NCBI GenBank assembly: GCA_030762895.1 | Contig: CM061063.1 | Span: forward strand, 102,012,210-102,076,209 | Origin: Sophora flavescens | Taxonomy: Eukaryota; Streptophyta; Magnoliopsida; Fabales; Fabaceae | Direction: 5' to 3' | DNA: 64,000 nucleotides | In this document: positions 55,137 through 64,000 of the stretch, piece by piece | How positions within the stretch are numbered: position 1 is the first letter of the stretch | Layout: every line of letters begins with the position of its first letter | Translations under genes and position numbers: made by a program | Notes under the pieces: model-generated | Seen by the model: only the letters and a program-made list of their open reading frames with translations | Database searches by the model: none | What the model was told of the DNA's origin: nothing

Positions 55137-57115
55137 GCATACATATGGATCACCGGATAGCCCACATGCACGGGAGGACACTGTGGGGGTTTCGCAGGAC
55201 CCGATCACGCCTACGCCTGCTGATTCTAGTGTAAGTTTACATGCATGTTATATACTATCTATAGTCCTTCTTGTTAATGTAAGTTTATAATGTTACAACC
55301 CTCTATTTTATCATTTTTTTTGTCCATACAGACATCACAGGCTCATAGGAAATGGGGTAGAGGAGCCACCTCGTTGAAGAAACTAGAGAAGGACAGGCAG
55401 AGCGGACAGAAGCTTGAGGTGTCCTTCGATGCTAATCTAAATGCCCCGGGACCCCGTGCTAAAGAATTTAATAAGTGGGTGTTTCTACAAGCGAAGCAGC
55501 ACGTAAGCATCAACTACAACCATCGGAATGACGTTCCACGTAACGTTAAGGATCAGATTTGGGAGGCTATCACGGTATTTTACCTTTACATTCGTTTGAT
55601 TTACATTATTAGATAATTATCCGAGTTATAATCCATCCAGTTGTTATATATGTATCTAATGTGTAGGTAGCTTGGACGGTGCCAAATGACGAGGATCATC
55701 GTCATAAATGTATGAAAATGGCATCAAAGCGTTGGAATGGGTTCAAGCATGATCTTACCAGGTACTATCTATCTGGGAAGAAGCGGCTTGATAAAATGTT
55801 CTCGGATTATCCCTGGATTGATCAGGATACTTGGGATATGTTTGCCAGGAGTCGACAGGATGAAGAATTTCAGGTTGGTTGATTAAGTTAATTTTGTATG
55901 CTTATTATAGATCATTTAACTATATTTAATTATGTGTTTTTGTTTGAATAGGCTAAGGCAAATAAGGGTCGGCAGAATCAGGCGAAGAACGTCCACCGCC
56001 ACACCATGTCTCAGGGTGGGTACCATACTCGGATCCAGCAGATGATGGCGGATAGGCTGAGGGCGAAGCAGGAAGAGCACTCTGCTAGGATTGAAAGAGG
56101 AGAGGTGCCTGAGGGCACACCATCAAGTCCTCCGTCGGACATCGACCGCATGACAAAGGCGGGATCTTTTAAAGCTGATGCCACTTGCGAAGTGGCAGAT
56201 AAGATTGTAAGTAAATAATTAACTTGATTTCAATTGATATTTGTATAGATATTTGCAACACTTTTCACTTGCACATTTTTTCATTTTTTTTCATTGTAGA
56301 TGGATCTTAAAGCAAAATCCTCCCAGGGCGCATTCGTCCCTTCTGGACGGCAGGACGTCTTGATGACTGCTCTAGGCAAGAAAGACCATCCTGGTCGGGT
56401 TCTCGGTGTTCCTGGGAACGTGACCATCAAACAATATTATGGCAAGTCTGCTTCACGAAAGCGGGTGGTCAATGAAGCATCAATTTTGGCTGACATTACT
56501 CAAAGACCTCATGACCAACCCAGGATATTACAACACATCTCGATGCAAGGCTTAATAGCCAACCTGAATTCAAGCAGCGCTTGCCAAGAGCTTTCCTCCG
56601 TCGGTACATCCCAGGACACCGCAAGGCTTGCCAACGCTTCACATGTGAGCACAAAAGAGAGTTTTAGTATGGCACATGTGGAGGACGATGAGTTGGCAGC
56701 TAGGGTGCGGGAGTTGGAAGTCCAGCGCCATGAGCATGAGTTGGAAATGAAAAGGCGTGAGCTTGAGTTGGACTCCAAACGACGTGAGCTCGAAATGTTA
56801 GCAAAGGTATTTATTCATTATTAATGTCCAAATTAGTCAAATAATTACTTGTGTTTTTTTAATTATCAAAAACTTATATATTTTATTTTTCCTAAACTGA
56901 AGGCCAAGTCGACGTCGGTGTCGCTGTCACCTATCACTCGTTTGTTCTCACTTGATGAGGATTATGCGTATGAGATTTTTGAATGTCCATTGGATCACGA
57001 TGGATGGGTGGCACGCCCAGATCAACAGAGGATATTTTCCTTCGTTGGTGACGATCTCGAACGCCGCATAAATAACGTCTGGATGAACAAAGAATGTCAT
57101 CGGTCTGCGGTGCAC
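55137..57115 (+). CDS. CACTA gene, Transposase_24-like part (exons)
   Basis: Six exons can be read with GT-AG borders: up to 55230, 55332-55574, 55667-55873, 55952-56206, 56300-56806 and 56903-57115. The five complete ones are all multiples of three and join in phase 0. The product has KWGRGATSLKKLEK, then RNVKDQIWEAIT, KMASKRWNGFKHDLTRYYL and PWIDQDTWDMFARSRQDEEF, which resemble the plant transposase family Transposase_24 (Ptta/En/Spm). A charged, coiled-coil-like stretch (ELAARVRELEVQRHEHELEM) follows. In CACTA elements the second protein binds subterminal repeats; that role is inferred. The first exon lacks an obvious ATG in frame, so the 5' end is incomplete. The same transcript probably continues into 57233-58112. 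Confidence 0.72.
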
Positions 57116-57232
57116 GTAAGTTAATTTTAATTTTATAACTTATTTATTTTTGGTATTTTTCCATTTAATAATTTATTTTAATTTCAATATATATATTATG
57201 TAATTAACATCCACACCATTTTCATATCTTAG

Positions 57233-58112
57233 GTATCTCCATCGTCTTCAGCTTGATAAGGGCGTTGCATCGCTTTATGGTTTCTTAGATCCGTCAATCC
57301 TTCCGCCCGAGTTCTTTGCTTTGCGATGCATTGAGTAAATACATAGGGAAGTTGTTGGGAGACAATCCGAAAGAATTATATCTGGCTCCCTACTGTATGG
57401 ATGACCATTGGCGGTTGTTGGTACTTCACCCGTCTAGGCATACTTGTCATATTCTTCTCGCTCTCTCCACCATGATCCGCCACCGAAGGTGGTGGAAGTC
57501 AGAATATGTAAGTAACTAATCTTAAATTTAATTTAAGTTTTAATATCAGTTGTTTTTAGTTTATTACACACATGATAAATGAGTTTGTTAATTGATCGAC
57601 ATGATTATTTGTTTATGATAAGCGTACAAGGCGAGTAGCATAAGTTGCGCCAACGGAGAAGTAGGACTTCTAAGGCTAAAGCAAATCTGTATGGAACATC
57701 CTCAAGGTTTGGTAGTTTATTTATCAAATAATTATTATTATAATTACTAATTTATGTGTATATTCAACTGACGTTGAAATTAATTTTGTTGGTAGTCTCG
57801 ATTTCAACCTTGCGAGTTGGTCGTGCGGCTATTATGTGATGCTTCATATGCTGAACATAGTCTCCGCATCTATTACGGATGGATGGAAGAAGGTAATATT
57901 TAAACAACTTGTTAAATTATATATTATAGTTTTGAGGATGACTTGCATTGATGTTATTGTTATTATTTGAACGTGTCTAGGTGTTTATCGACCAATCGCC
58001 TATTCAAGAAGATGAGTTAAGAGACTTGAGGATGCGCTTCGCTGAATTCTTCTTCAAGTATGCGGCTGAAAAAGGAATTGCCAACATACCTCCGCACTAC
58101 TTAGATAAATAG
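57233..58112 (+). pseudogene. CACTA gene, Ulp1-like C48 protease part (frameshifted)
   Basis: Segments at about 57234-57507, 57623-57705, 57796-57892 and 57981-58112 give DDHWRLLVLHPSR (catalytic His), SCGYYVMLHMLN (catalytic Cys) and a terminal helical part ending IPPHYLDK before TAG 58110-58112. This matches the C-terminal Ulp1 (SUMO protease-like) domain often carried by plant transposons. The reading frame needs 1-nt corrections at 57233, near 57318 and near 57815. The Asp of the triad is not clearly identified. The shifts may be mutations or sequence errors. Confidence 0.68.
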
Positions 58113-58146
58113 TTTTTTTGTTAGACTTTAGAAACTAATTAATAAC

Positions 58147-58198
<52 letters not shown>
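58147..58198. repeat. (AT)n microsatellite
   Basis: About 26 uninterrupted AT units, 35 bp behind the stop of the Ulp1-like gene. Confidence 0.97.
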
Positions 58199-58200
<2 letters not shown>

Positions 58201-58389
58201 TTAGATAGTTTTGTTTTTTAGACATTGGAACTAAAATTTATTTATATATATACATGGGTTTTGGTTTTAAGTCCACCCATTGTTCAATTTTCCTTTGCAA
58301 TTCTGTAATGTGTGTGATATTCTCGTATTCTTGGGACCGAATACGAGGGGATAGCTGAGGGGAGTGATATTTTAAAACTGAATTTTAAA

Positions 58390-58795
58390 AAAAAAAAACC
58401 TATTAACGCTCGGTTGTATCAAACAACCGGCGTTAATAGTATTTTATAAAATATACAAGACACTATTAACGCCGATTGTTTATTACAACTGACGTTAAAA
58501 TTAAACATTTAACATCAGTTCTTTATAAAAACTGACGTTAGTTTTAACAAAATCAACGTCCGTTGTATTAAAGAACTGACGTTAATAGTTTTAGTTTAAC
58601 GTCAGTTGTTTAAAAAACCGACGTTAATTCTTACAAAATTAACGTCGGTTTTGTTAAGGAACTGACGTTAATAGTGTTATATTTAACGCCGATTCTAAAC
58701 CGACGTTAAAATATTAACTATTAACGCCACCGTTGATTTACGTCGACCAAGATTCGACGTAAAAAATCAATTTTAACTGACGTAAAAAGCACTTA
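58390..58795. repeat. CACTA right subterminal inverted-repeat cluster
   Basis: At least ten TTAACGTC(A/G)G or CTGACGTTAA motifs form hairpins up to the right terminus, mirroring the left cluster. Many copies here read TTAACGCC or AACGTCGG, so the right cluster is more variable. Confidence 0.88.
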
Positions 58796-59187
58796 TTGCA
58801 CTAGTGATGTGACATCGGGGTTGAGTTTTTCTTTATCTGTCTTGTTTATGTTTTATTGTTTTAAAACTATGTTATTTCCGCATTGTTTTCGTTGAGATGT
58901 GAAACCTTTTTATCCAAGTTTTTTATTTTAATCAAATAAGTGCATGTTTTACAATTACCTCTTTTAAGTAAATGTTTTATATTAACATGCGGGGTAGAGG
59001 GTGTCACAGACACTACAGTTGAGAGGTTGAGAAAATCAAGGGTTAATTCCCTACTCTTCGCAGTCGACTAAGGATTAGTCTCATAACCGGTTCAAAAGGT
59101 TGAAGCTTGTGGGGATCCCTTGAGATGCCACTTGGGAGCCAAATGCCCTAATTACGATGGTTCATAAAAAAACCTAAATGACCGACT

Positions 59188-60100
59188 TTAATAATGAATT
59201 TAGAAATTATTAACCAAAATCAACCCATTAGCATGACCCAGTAAAATATTCAAAAATCAAGAAGTGTAAATAACAACAGAAAATAAGAACATGAAAAAAT
59301 ATTGTAAAAAGGTGAGGAAAAATGGGTCGTGTCACAAAGTGCATCGTGGTCAATTGCGCATCAATACACATTAAATGCAACCTATAATAATCAATAAGAT
59401 TTTGGATTAAGAGATGGTCGTGTCGTGTAAACACAACCTTGTCCTCGATCTGTCGACACCATTAAAAACTCATTAATCATATCCTAACAACATCACCAAA
59501 TTAGAAATCATAAAAATACAAATAAAAAAATAGAGTAAAAAAATGATAAGCAATAACTGTCGTCGACCTATAAAATGTCACACATTTACTTGGGCTTGTC
59601 GTCGCTGATGTTGTTGTATGATCTTTGTTGATTGAATATTTGTTATTAGGTATCCTTCATTTTCTTTACTAAGTCACCTCATACACTTGCACATTACTTT
59701 TTACGTACTTCCAAAGCTAAACTCCAAAGTTGAAACACACAATCTTATACTCATTTTTCCAACAACAAAATGATCGCATAAAGTTTCCTTCAAATACTAA
59801 ACCTCAAAGACAATATAAAAACCAAAAAAAAAGAAATGAAATAATACAAAATAGGAAAGCACACCCATGCGCCCCAAAATAAAACTCAAAGAATAAAAAA
59901 CCAAATACAAGCATGAGACACAAACTCATGCCCAATCAAAATCCCTTATAGCAAACCCAAAAAACTAAAATGGCATAAATTTAGTTCCTCGACCCACTAT
60001 AAACCGCAAACTCGAACCACCATCATGTAGAACAAAGATTGTCAACCTCCATCGTCGCCCCATATGTGACAACTAGGGCTGACGAGGGCTTGGAATCGTC
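59188..60100. other. No recognised feature
   Basis: AT-rich sequence with A-rich stretches (59510-59560, 59820-59920). I see no coding region, ends of elements or RNA gene. Confidence 0.5.
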
Positions 60101-60106
60101 GACGAT

Positions 60107-60800
60107 GCAAAAGAAAGCACGGTCAAGGAGCGGCTCCTGTTAGGCTTCTTGGTGAAAGGACACATGAATGAACCAATTAGGCACCAAAATGAGATGGATC
60201 CCGAGATTTTATAGTTATTGGACTATATAGTTGAGGATAACTTCAAAGAATTGATCGGTACTACCTATACTAACAAGATACATCATCTTTATGAGAGCCT
60301 ATCACTTAATAACTTCAAAGTTAAATGTGTTTGATTTGAAGTAATTTTGAAATGGTTGACCTTCTGGAAGATTTTTCTATGAAACGTGTGAGTGAGGACA
60401 AAACAAGTTGAAAATATTTGTGTTGGTTGCCAGAGCAAAAGGAAGCACGATCATGGAGAGACTTCTGACCGGCTTCTAAGCGGAGGGACGCATGAATGAA
60501 CCGATTACACAACAGAACGAGAGGGATCCTGAGACTTTATATGTATAAGACTGTACAATTGGGATAACTTAAAAGGATTTATTATTACTACCATACTAAC
60601 AAGATATTTCTTTTTTTTCGGGAGTCCGTTACTTAATAACTCCAAAATTAAGCATGCTTGACTTAGAGAAATTCTTGAATGGGTGACCTCTCGGGAAGTT
60701 TTCTTAGGAAGCATGTGGGTGAGGGCAAAACATACTGAAAAGGCCTGTATTGGTTTGTGAGGGCAGTAGTCAATCCATAATGCAGCCCAAGATGTTACAT
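60107..60800 (+). repeat. Duplicated 5S-rRNA-derived repeat (Cassandra-like TRIM remnant)
   Basis: Two copies of a unit of about 328 bp (from 60107 and 60435). Each has a part resembling the plant 5S rRNA internal promoter: in copy 2 CTCCAAAATTAAGCATGCTT (60641-60660), then GAATGGGTGACCTCTCGGG (60676-60694); copy 1 is more decayed (from about 60314). Embedded 5S sequence in LTRs is the hallmark of Cassandra TRIM elements, and the end gatgttaca near 60797 fits such an LTR. No primer site is clear. It could instead be a 5S-derived SINE. Confidence 0.55.
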
Positions 60801-61324
60801 CGTACACACAACCATCACCAAAGCCATAATTTGCAACCACCCAATACCGTCGAGCAGATCAGGGCCGAACGGAGGGGGGCCTATGTAGGTCGTGACCTCC
60901 CTCAAGATTTCATAATTTATTTATTTTACATACCTATAGGTAATTTTCTAAAGTCATGGCCTATGTAGTTCTACCTAAAAATGATTCATCTATTAACAGA
61001 ATAACAGGTTGGTTAAAATTTGTTGATGATCCCACAAAGTTTTCATAATTTATTTTTTTAATTATTTGAATGATGCTTTGATTAGAATATTTTTATTTGA
61101 ATAGTATATTAATTATATTTTTAGTTTCTTTACTTTACAACAATGGTTTTACCAGAAAAATTTTGGTTGAGTGGTTATTTTATATAGTTTGAGTAAGTTA
61201 TATTATATTAAATTAATTATCATATATCAAATTTGTTTTATATAATTTTTTTGAGTTTAATTTCTATACATTTTTACAGTGTAAAGCTTTTTATACTGTG
61301 AACAAATCATGACATGGATGACCT
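60801..61324. other. No recognised feature
   Basis: Mixed then strongly AT-rich sequence. No genes or paired element ends are seen. Confidence 0.5.
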
Positions 61325-61327
61325 TTA

Positions 61328-62164
61328 GGGCCCGTTTGGTGGTCAGAATAAGAGAGACATGATAGGATAAGCTATCATATCATGTCTGAAACTGTTGTTT
61401 GGTGAGCCAGCATGATAGGATAAGTCAATCATGTCACTTATCATATCCTGTCAATCTAGTTAAAATTCTATCCCGAGGGGGGGGCTGGGTTAGAACTCAA
61501 CAGGACAGCATAAGGCGATTTTTTCCCCGGTAACAAGTAGGATAGGGCGATTTAAAGTATGATAAAATATAAAAATATATAATATATTAAATAATTAAAG
61601 TATAATAAAATAATAGTTTAAAGTATAATAAAATTTAACATGATTAACAAAAAAAGGTATAATAAAATATAAAATATTTAAAATAATATAAATATTAATA
61701 ATCAATTTTAAAATTTATTTTTATTTTATCACAATGCTAAGTTTGTTATTTTATATTATTTTTAAAAACTGTAAAATATAAAAATTATTCTAATAATTTA
61801 ACTATATGTAAAATAAAAACAAAAAATGAATATTTAAAAATATAAAAAATTAATTTTAGTTAGACAATATTTAAAAAATTTAAAACATTATGTGTAATTT
61901 TATCATAAGGATAATTTTGTTTTTTATATAAATTAAAATAATGAAAATTATAAAAAAAGTAATCTAATAAAAGATGAAAACATTTATAATAAAAACGAAA
62001 AATTTTAAAATTCATACTTAAATTATAATGCTGTCCAGTTGGTTATCTGGTGGACACCAAACATCGGATAGGATAACAGCTTATCATACTCATATCATAT
62101 CATACTCCTGTCCTGTTCTCTTATCCTATCCGTCCTTATCCTATCATGGCCACCAAATGAGCCC
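61328..62164. mobile_element. Tourist-like MITE (PIF/Harbinger), 837 bp
   Basis: The terminal inverted repeats GGGCCCGTTTGGTGG and its counterpart GGGCTCATTTGGTGG (right end, inverted) are flanked by TTA (61325-61327 and 62165-62167), the target duplication of PIF/Harbinger elements. Subterminal regions repeat gataggataag on both sides in inverse order. The core is AT-rich and non-coding, so the element is non-autonomous. Confidence 0.82.
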
Positions 62165-62167
62165 TTA

Positions 62168-62700
62168 AAGTAATCAGGATAAGAGTAATAAAAAAAACTT
62201 TACCGACATGTTAATTCATGATTAGACGTCTGTGTATATTTTAGTTATTTTTTTGTTTGTTATTTTATTTCATGTATATTTGATTTTGACCCCACTCAAG
62301 AATTTTCGGACTCCGTCCCTCGAGCAGATTCACGACTAAGACTTGTAATGGAGGGGGCAAAATATCTTTTCACATAATTTTGGCTCCCCTCAGTTATCAT
62401 GAGAATTTGGAGGGAGAGGAGATTTAAAACATTTTAAATACATTAAATAAAATATTCTTGTGTATTTTGAAATCCAAATTTATAAGAGTGTAAAAGTAAA
62501 ATAGTTTTAGAATCCCTCTCATTCCCTTGGAAACTAAATATGAATAATGTTATTTTCCCTCCACTCCATTAAAACTCTCCCCCCTCCTCTCAACCAAACA
62601 CTATCTAATTAAAATATCCCGTCTCCCTTCCCACCCCTCTGTTAAAATCCCTTTTACCCTTCTCATCCTTTGAACCAAACGCACATTTCATGTTTTTTAA
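62168..62700. other. Repeat-like sequence, possible old MITE
   Basis: The stretch at 62340-62690 has pyrimidine-rich text (cctcctctcaaccaaacac, tttgaaccaaacgc) that resembles ends of plant MITEs. Clear inverted ends or target duplications were not found. Confidence 0.3.
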
Positions 62701-63790
62701 AATGTGATAAAATGATAATATATTTTTGTAAAAAAAATTGAATGAGATTAATAGTTATAACTAGTGTATCATTAAAATTATCTGTCATGATCAATTAATT
62801 ATTTGACACTTATAAAATAATTTTAAAAGGCATATATAAAAAAATTTGTAATTAATTAATATAGTAAAAACTTTAAATTAATCATGAGCACCAAAAAAAC
62901 AAACAAACTTTAAATTAATGATAATATATTACAATTAAACTAATAATTATAATCCGGAGATAATGATCCGATGTTCAATGCACTCTTGGCTTCTGTTGTT
63001 CGTGTTCAGTCACGTGTGTTAATGTGACTCCCTATATCTCTTTTTTCTTTTTTCCGGCTTGACTTAAATGTGACTCCGCTATCTCTATCTGTAATTCCCA
63101 ATAAGAAATCTCGTCAAAATAAAATAAAAAATCCAATAATAGAACACATCCATGCACACATTAAAACAAATACAACCTTTTCATCTACCTAATCATCACA
63201 CCACATACATCCCAATGATCCAATCAAACTCTGCGGAACAAAACTACCACCCTCCAAAATTTTTAAAAACCCATATTACCCTCACTTCGCGACGCGTCTT
63301 TCCACACATACCTGATGGTAATCTAGTGCGACCGTACCATATAACTACTCATGGAGAATTCCCACCGTCCAAAATCCAGGGAGAGACTGTTAGGTACGAC
63401 GGGTACAAAATAGCTCTCTTAAATTATACAACTAAATGCGTGACACGTAGTTTTATGGCTAATTATTGTTTTTTATGTAATATGTAATATTTTTTTTAAG
63501 AACTCACGTAATTAAGCACTTTACCTTCCCAGTGGTTGGGTCTATAAAGTAGTAATACACACAAGGATAGATCCTTTGAACCCGATATGACACTTATGAT
63601 ATATTTGATATGTATTATTGTATATGATAACACAAGATAAGTATGACAACACAATATAATTACTTGAATCACATGACAATTTTTGGTCTTATACATTATT
63701 TAATAGATAATGGATAATATAAGTAAAATAATATTTTATAATATATAATATGTATGATAATATATTATTAGTACCATAATAATACTATAT
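62701..63790. other. AT-rich sequence, no recognised feature
   Basis: An open frame of 111 codons at 63152-63487 shows no family signature and no supporting signals. The remainder is AT-rich with TATA-rich stretches (63690-63790). Confidence 0.5.
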
Positions 63791-63792
63791 AT

Positions 63793-63862
63793 TAGAGAGA
63801 GATACAGAGAGAAGAGAGAGAGGAGAGGAGGGAGAGATAGAGAAGAGAGATAGATAAGGATA
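63793..63862. repeat. Purine microsatellite (GAGA type)
   Basis: An imperfect (GA)n / GAGAGG run of about 70 bp with purines on the plus strand. Confidence 0.9.
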
Positions 63863-64000
63863 ATTTTATCTTTTTTGATGGTTTGTCCATGCAACAAAAA
63901 GTTGTCTCATGGTTTGATGGAGGACAAAATTTTGGATTTTTGTCTCGTCCCTCACCCTTTTTTGTCATATCTCCGACCACTTTAAAATCAAATAGGAGTA

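Larger units (their letters stand above)
51699..58806 (+). mobile_element. CACTA (En/Spm) DNA transposon, 7.1 kb
   Basis: It starts CACTAGTGGAAAATA, ends with the inverse of CACTAGTGCAATAAG, and has the 3-bp duplication ATG (51696-51698 and 58807-58809). Both ends are packed with direct and inverted TAACGTCAGTT / AACTGACGTTA motifs, as expected for subterminal transposase-binding regions. Inside is one multi-exon gene (55137-58112) of Transposase_24 plus Ulp1-like type. I find no TNP2/TNPD-type transposase, so it would depend on another element. It inserted into the solo LTR 49122-59008. Confidence 0.9.
49122..59008 (+). mobile_element. Solo LTR of a Ty3/gypsy element (about 2.8 kb), split by a CACTA transposon
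   Basis: TGTAACACCCTGAATTCC to GAGGGTGTCACA, flanked by perfect GACAC (49117-49121 and 59009-59013). Removing the CACTA and its 3-bp duplication leaves about 2776 bp without coding sequence. Ends are of the same TGTAACACCC / GGGTGTCACA type as the minus-strand solo LTR at 35693-39919, but the bodies are not obviously alike. It contains a GC-rich palindromic cluster at 50490-50690. Confidence 0.8.
49041..59170 (+). mobile_element. Second SINE, split by a solo LTR
   Basis: Left part 49041-49121, right part 59014-59170; joined length about 238 bp. The outer flanks AACCTAGATGGCCGACT (49024-49040) and AACCTAAATGACCGACT (59171-59187) match with two differences and read as a 17-bp target duplication. 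The left part has a box-A-like GGGTTGGTTGACTGCTAAG (49051-49069) and a box-B-like AAGTTCGAATCTT (49097-49109). The right part ends in ttcataaaaa. The solo LTR 49122-59008 with GACAC duplications lies inside. Confidence 0.62.

Noticed and set aside
60641..60700. Functional 5S rRNA gene
   Set aside because: Only the internal promoter part is 5S-like and both copies are strongly mutated; 5' and 3' ends of 5S rRNA are missing.
63152..63487. 111-codon frame near the right edge as a host gene
   Set aside because: No domain, no supporting promoter or splice signals, and biased composition; it could be chance.

Overview
The window is repeat-rich DNA from a flowering plant, probably a eudicot. The evidence is an Ogre-type Ty3/gypsy element with a tRNA-Arg primer site and archaeal-type RNase H, an Athila element, chromovirus-like LTRs, plant LINEs with DUF4283-type ORF1, tRNA-derived SINEs, a CACTA transposon and a Tourist-like MITE. 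I see no convincing host gene, rRNA gene or tRNA gene. The species cannot be fixed from this sequence; Ogre abundance fits legumes among others.

Left half (1-45.5 kb) is a nest of insertions. A minus-strand LINE (45525 down to 41059, resuming at 516 and running off the left edge) was split by a giant Ogre element at 517-41053 (target duplication GTCAT). The Ogre carries 3.2-kb LTRs full of 40-bp hairpin-forming repeats, a split ORF1, a gag remnant, protease plus G-patch, RT, RNase H, archaeal-type RNase H and integrase. Inside it lie an Athila element in ORF1 (TGCAT duplication), a 328-bp TATA-bearing insertion near the 3' end, and a 4.2-kb solo LTR in its 3' LTR (CTATC duplication).

The Athila and adjacent Ogre ORF1 sequence appear twice (5548-15726 and 16227-26399) either side of exactly 500 Ns. 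The copies share the Athila 5'-LTR deletion and differ mainly near the gap, mostly at CAG/CTG trinucleotides. I read this as one locus present on two unmerged contig ends, so about 10.2 kb plus the gap is probably false duplication.

Right half (45.5-64 kb) holds a minus-strand chromovirus pol fragment, an intact-looking SINE with 15-bp target duplications, a plus-strand LINE RNase H fragment, and a second nest: a SINE split by a 2.8-kb solo LTR (GACAC), itself split by a 7.1-kb CACTA transposon (ATG). The CACTA carries a multi-exon gene with a Transposase_24-like region followed by a broken Ulp1-like cysteine protease, plus a duplicated segment that may be a captured host promoter and first exon. 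Further right are a duplicated 5S-rRNA-derived (Cassandra-like) repeat and a Tourist-like MITE. All protein-coding remnants belong to mobile elements; most carry stops, frameshifts or missing catalytic residues, some of which could be sequencing error.
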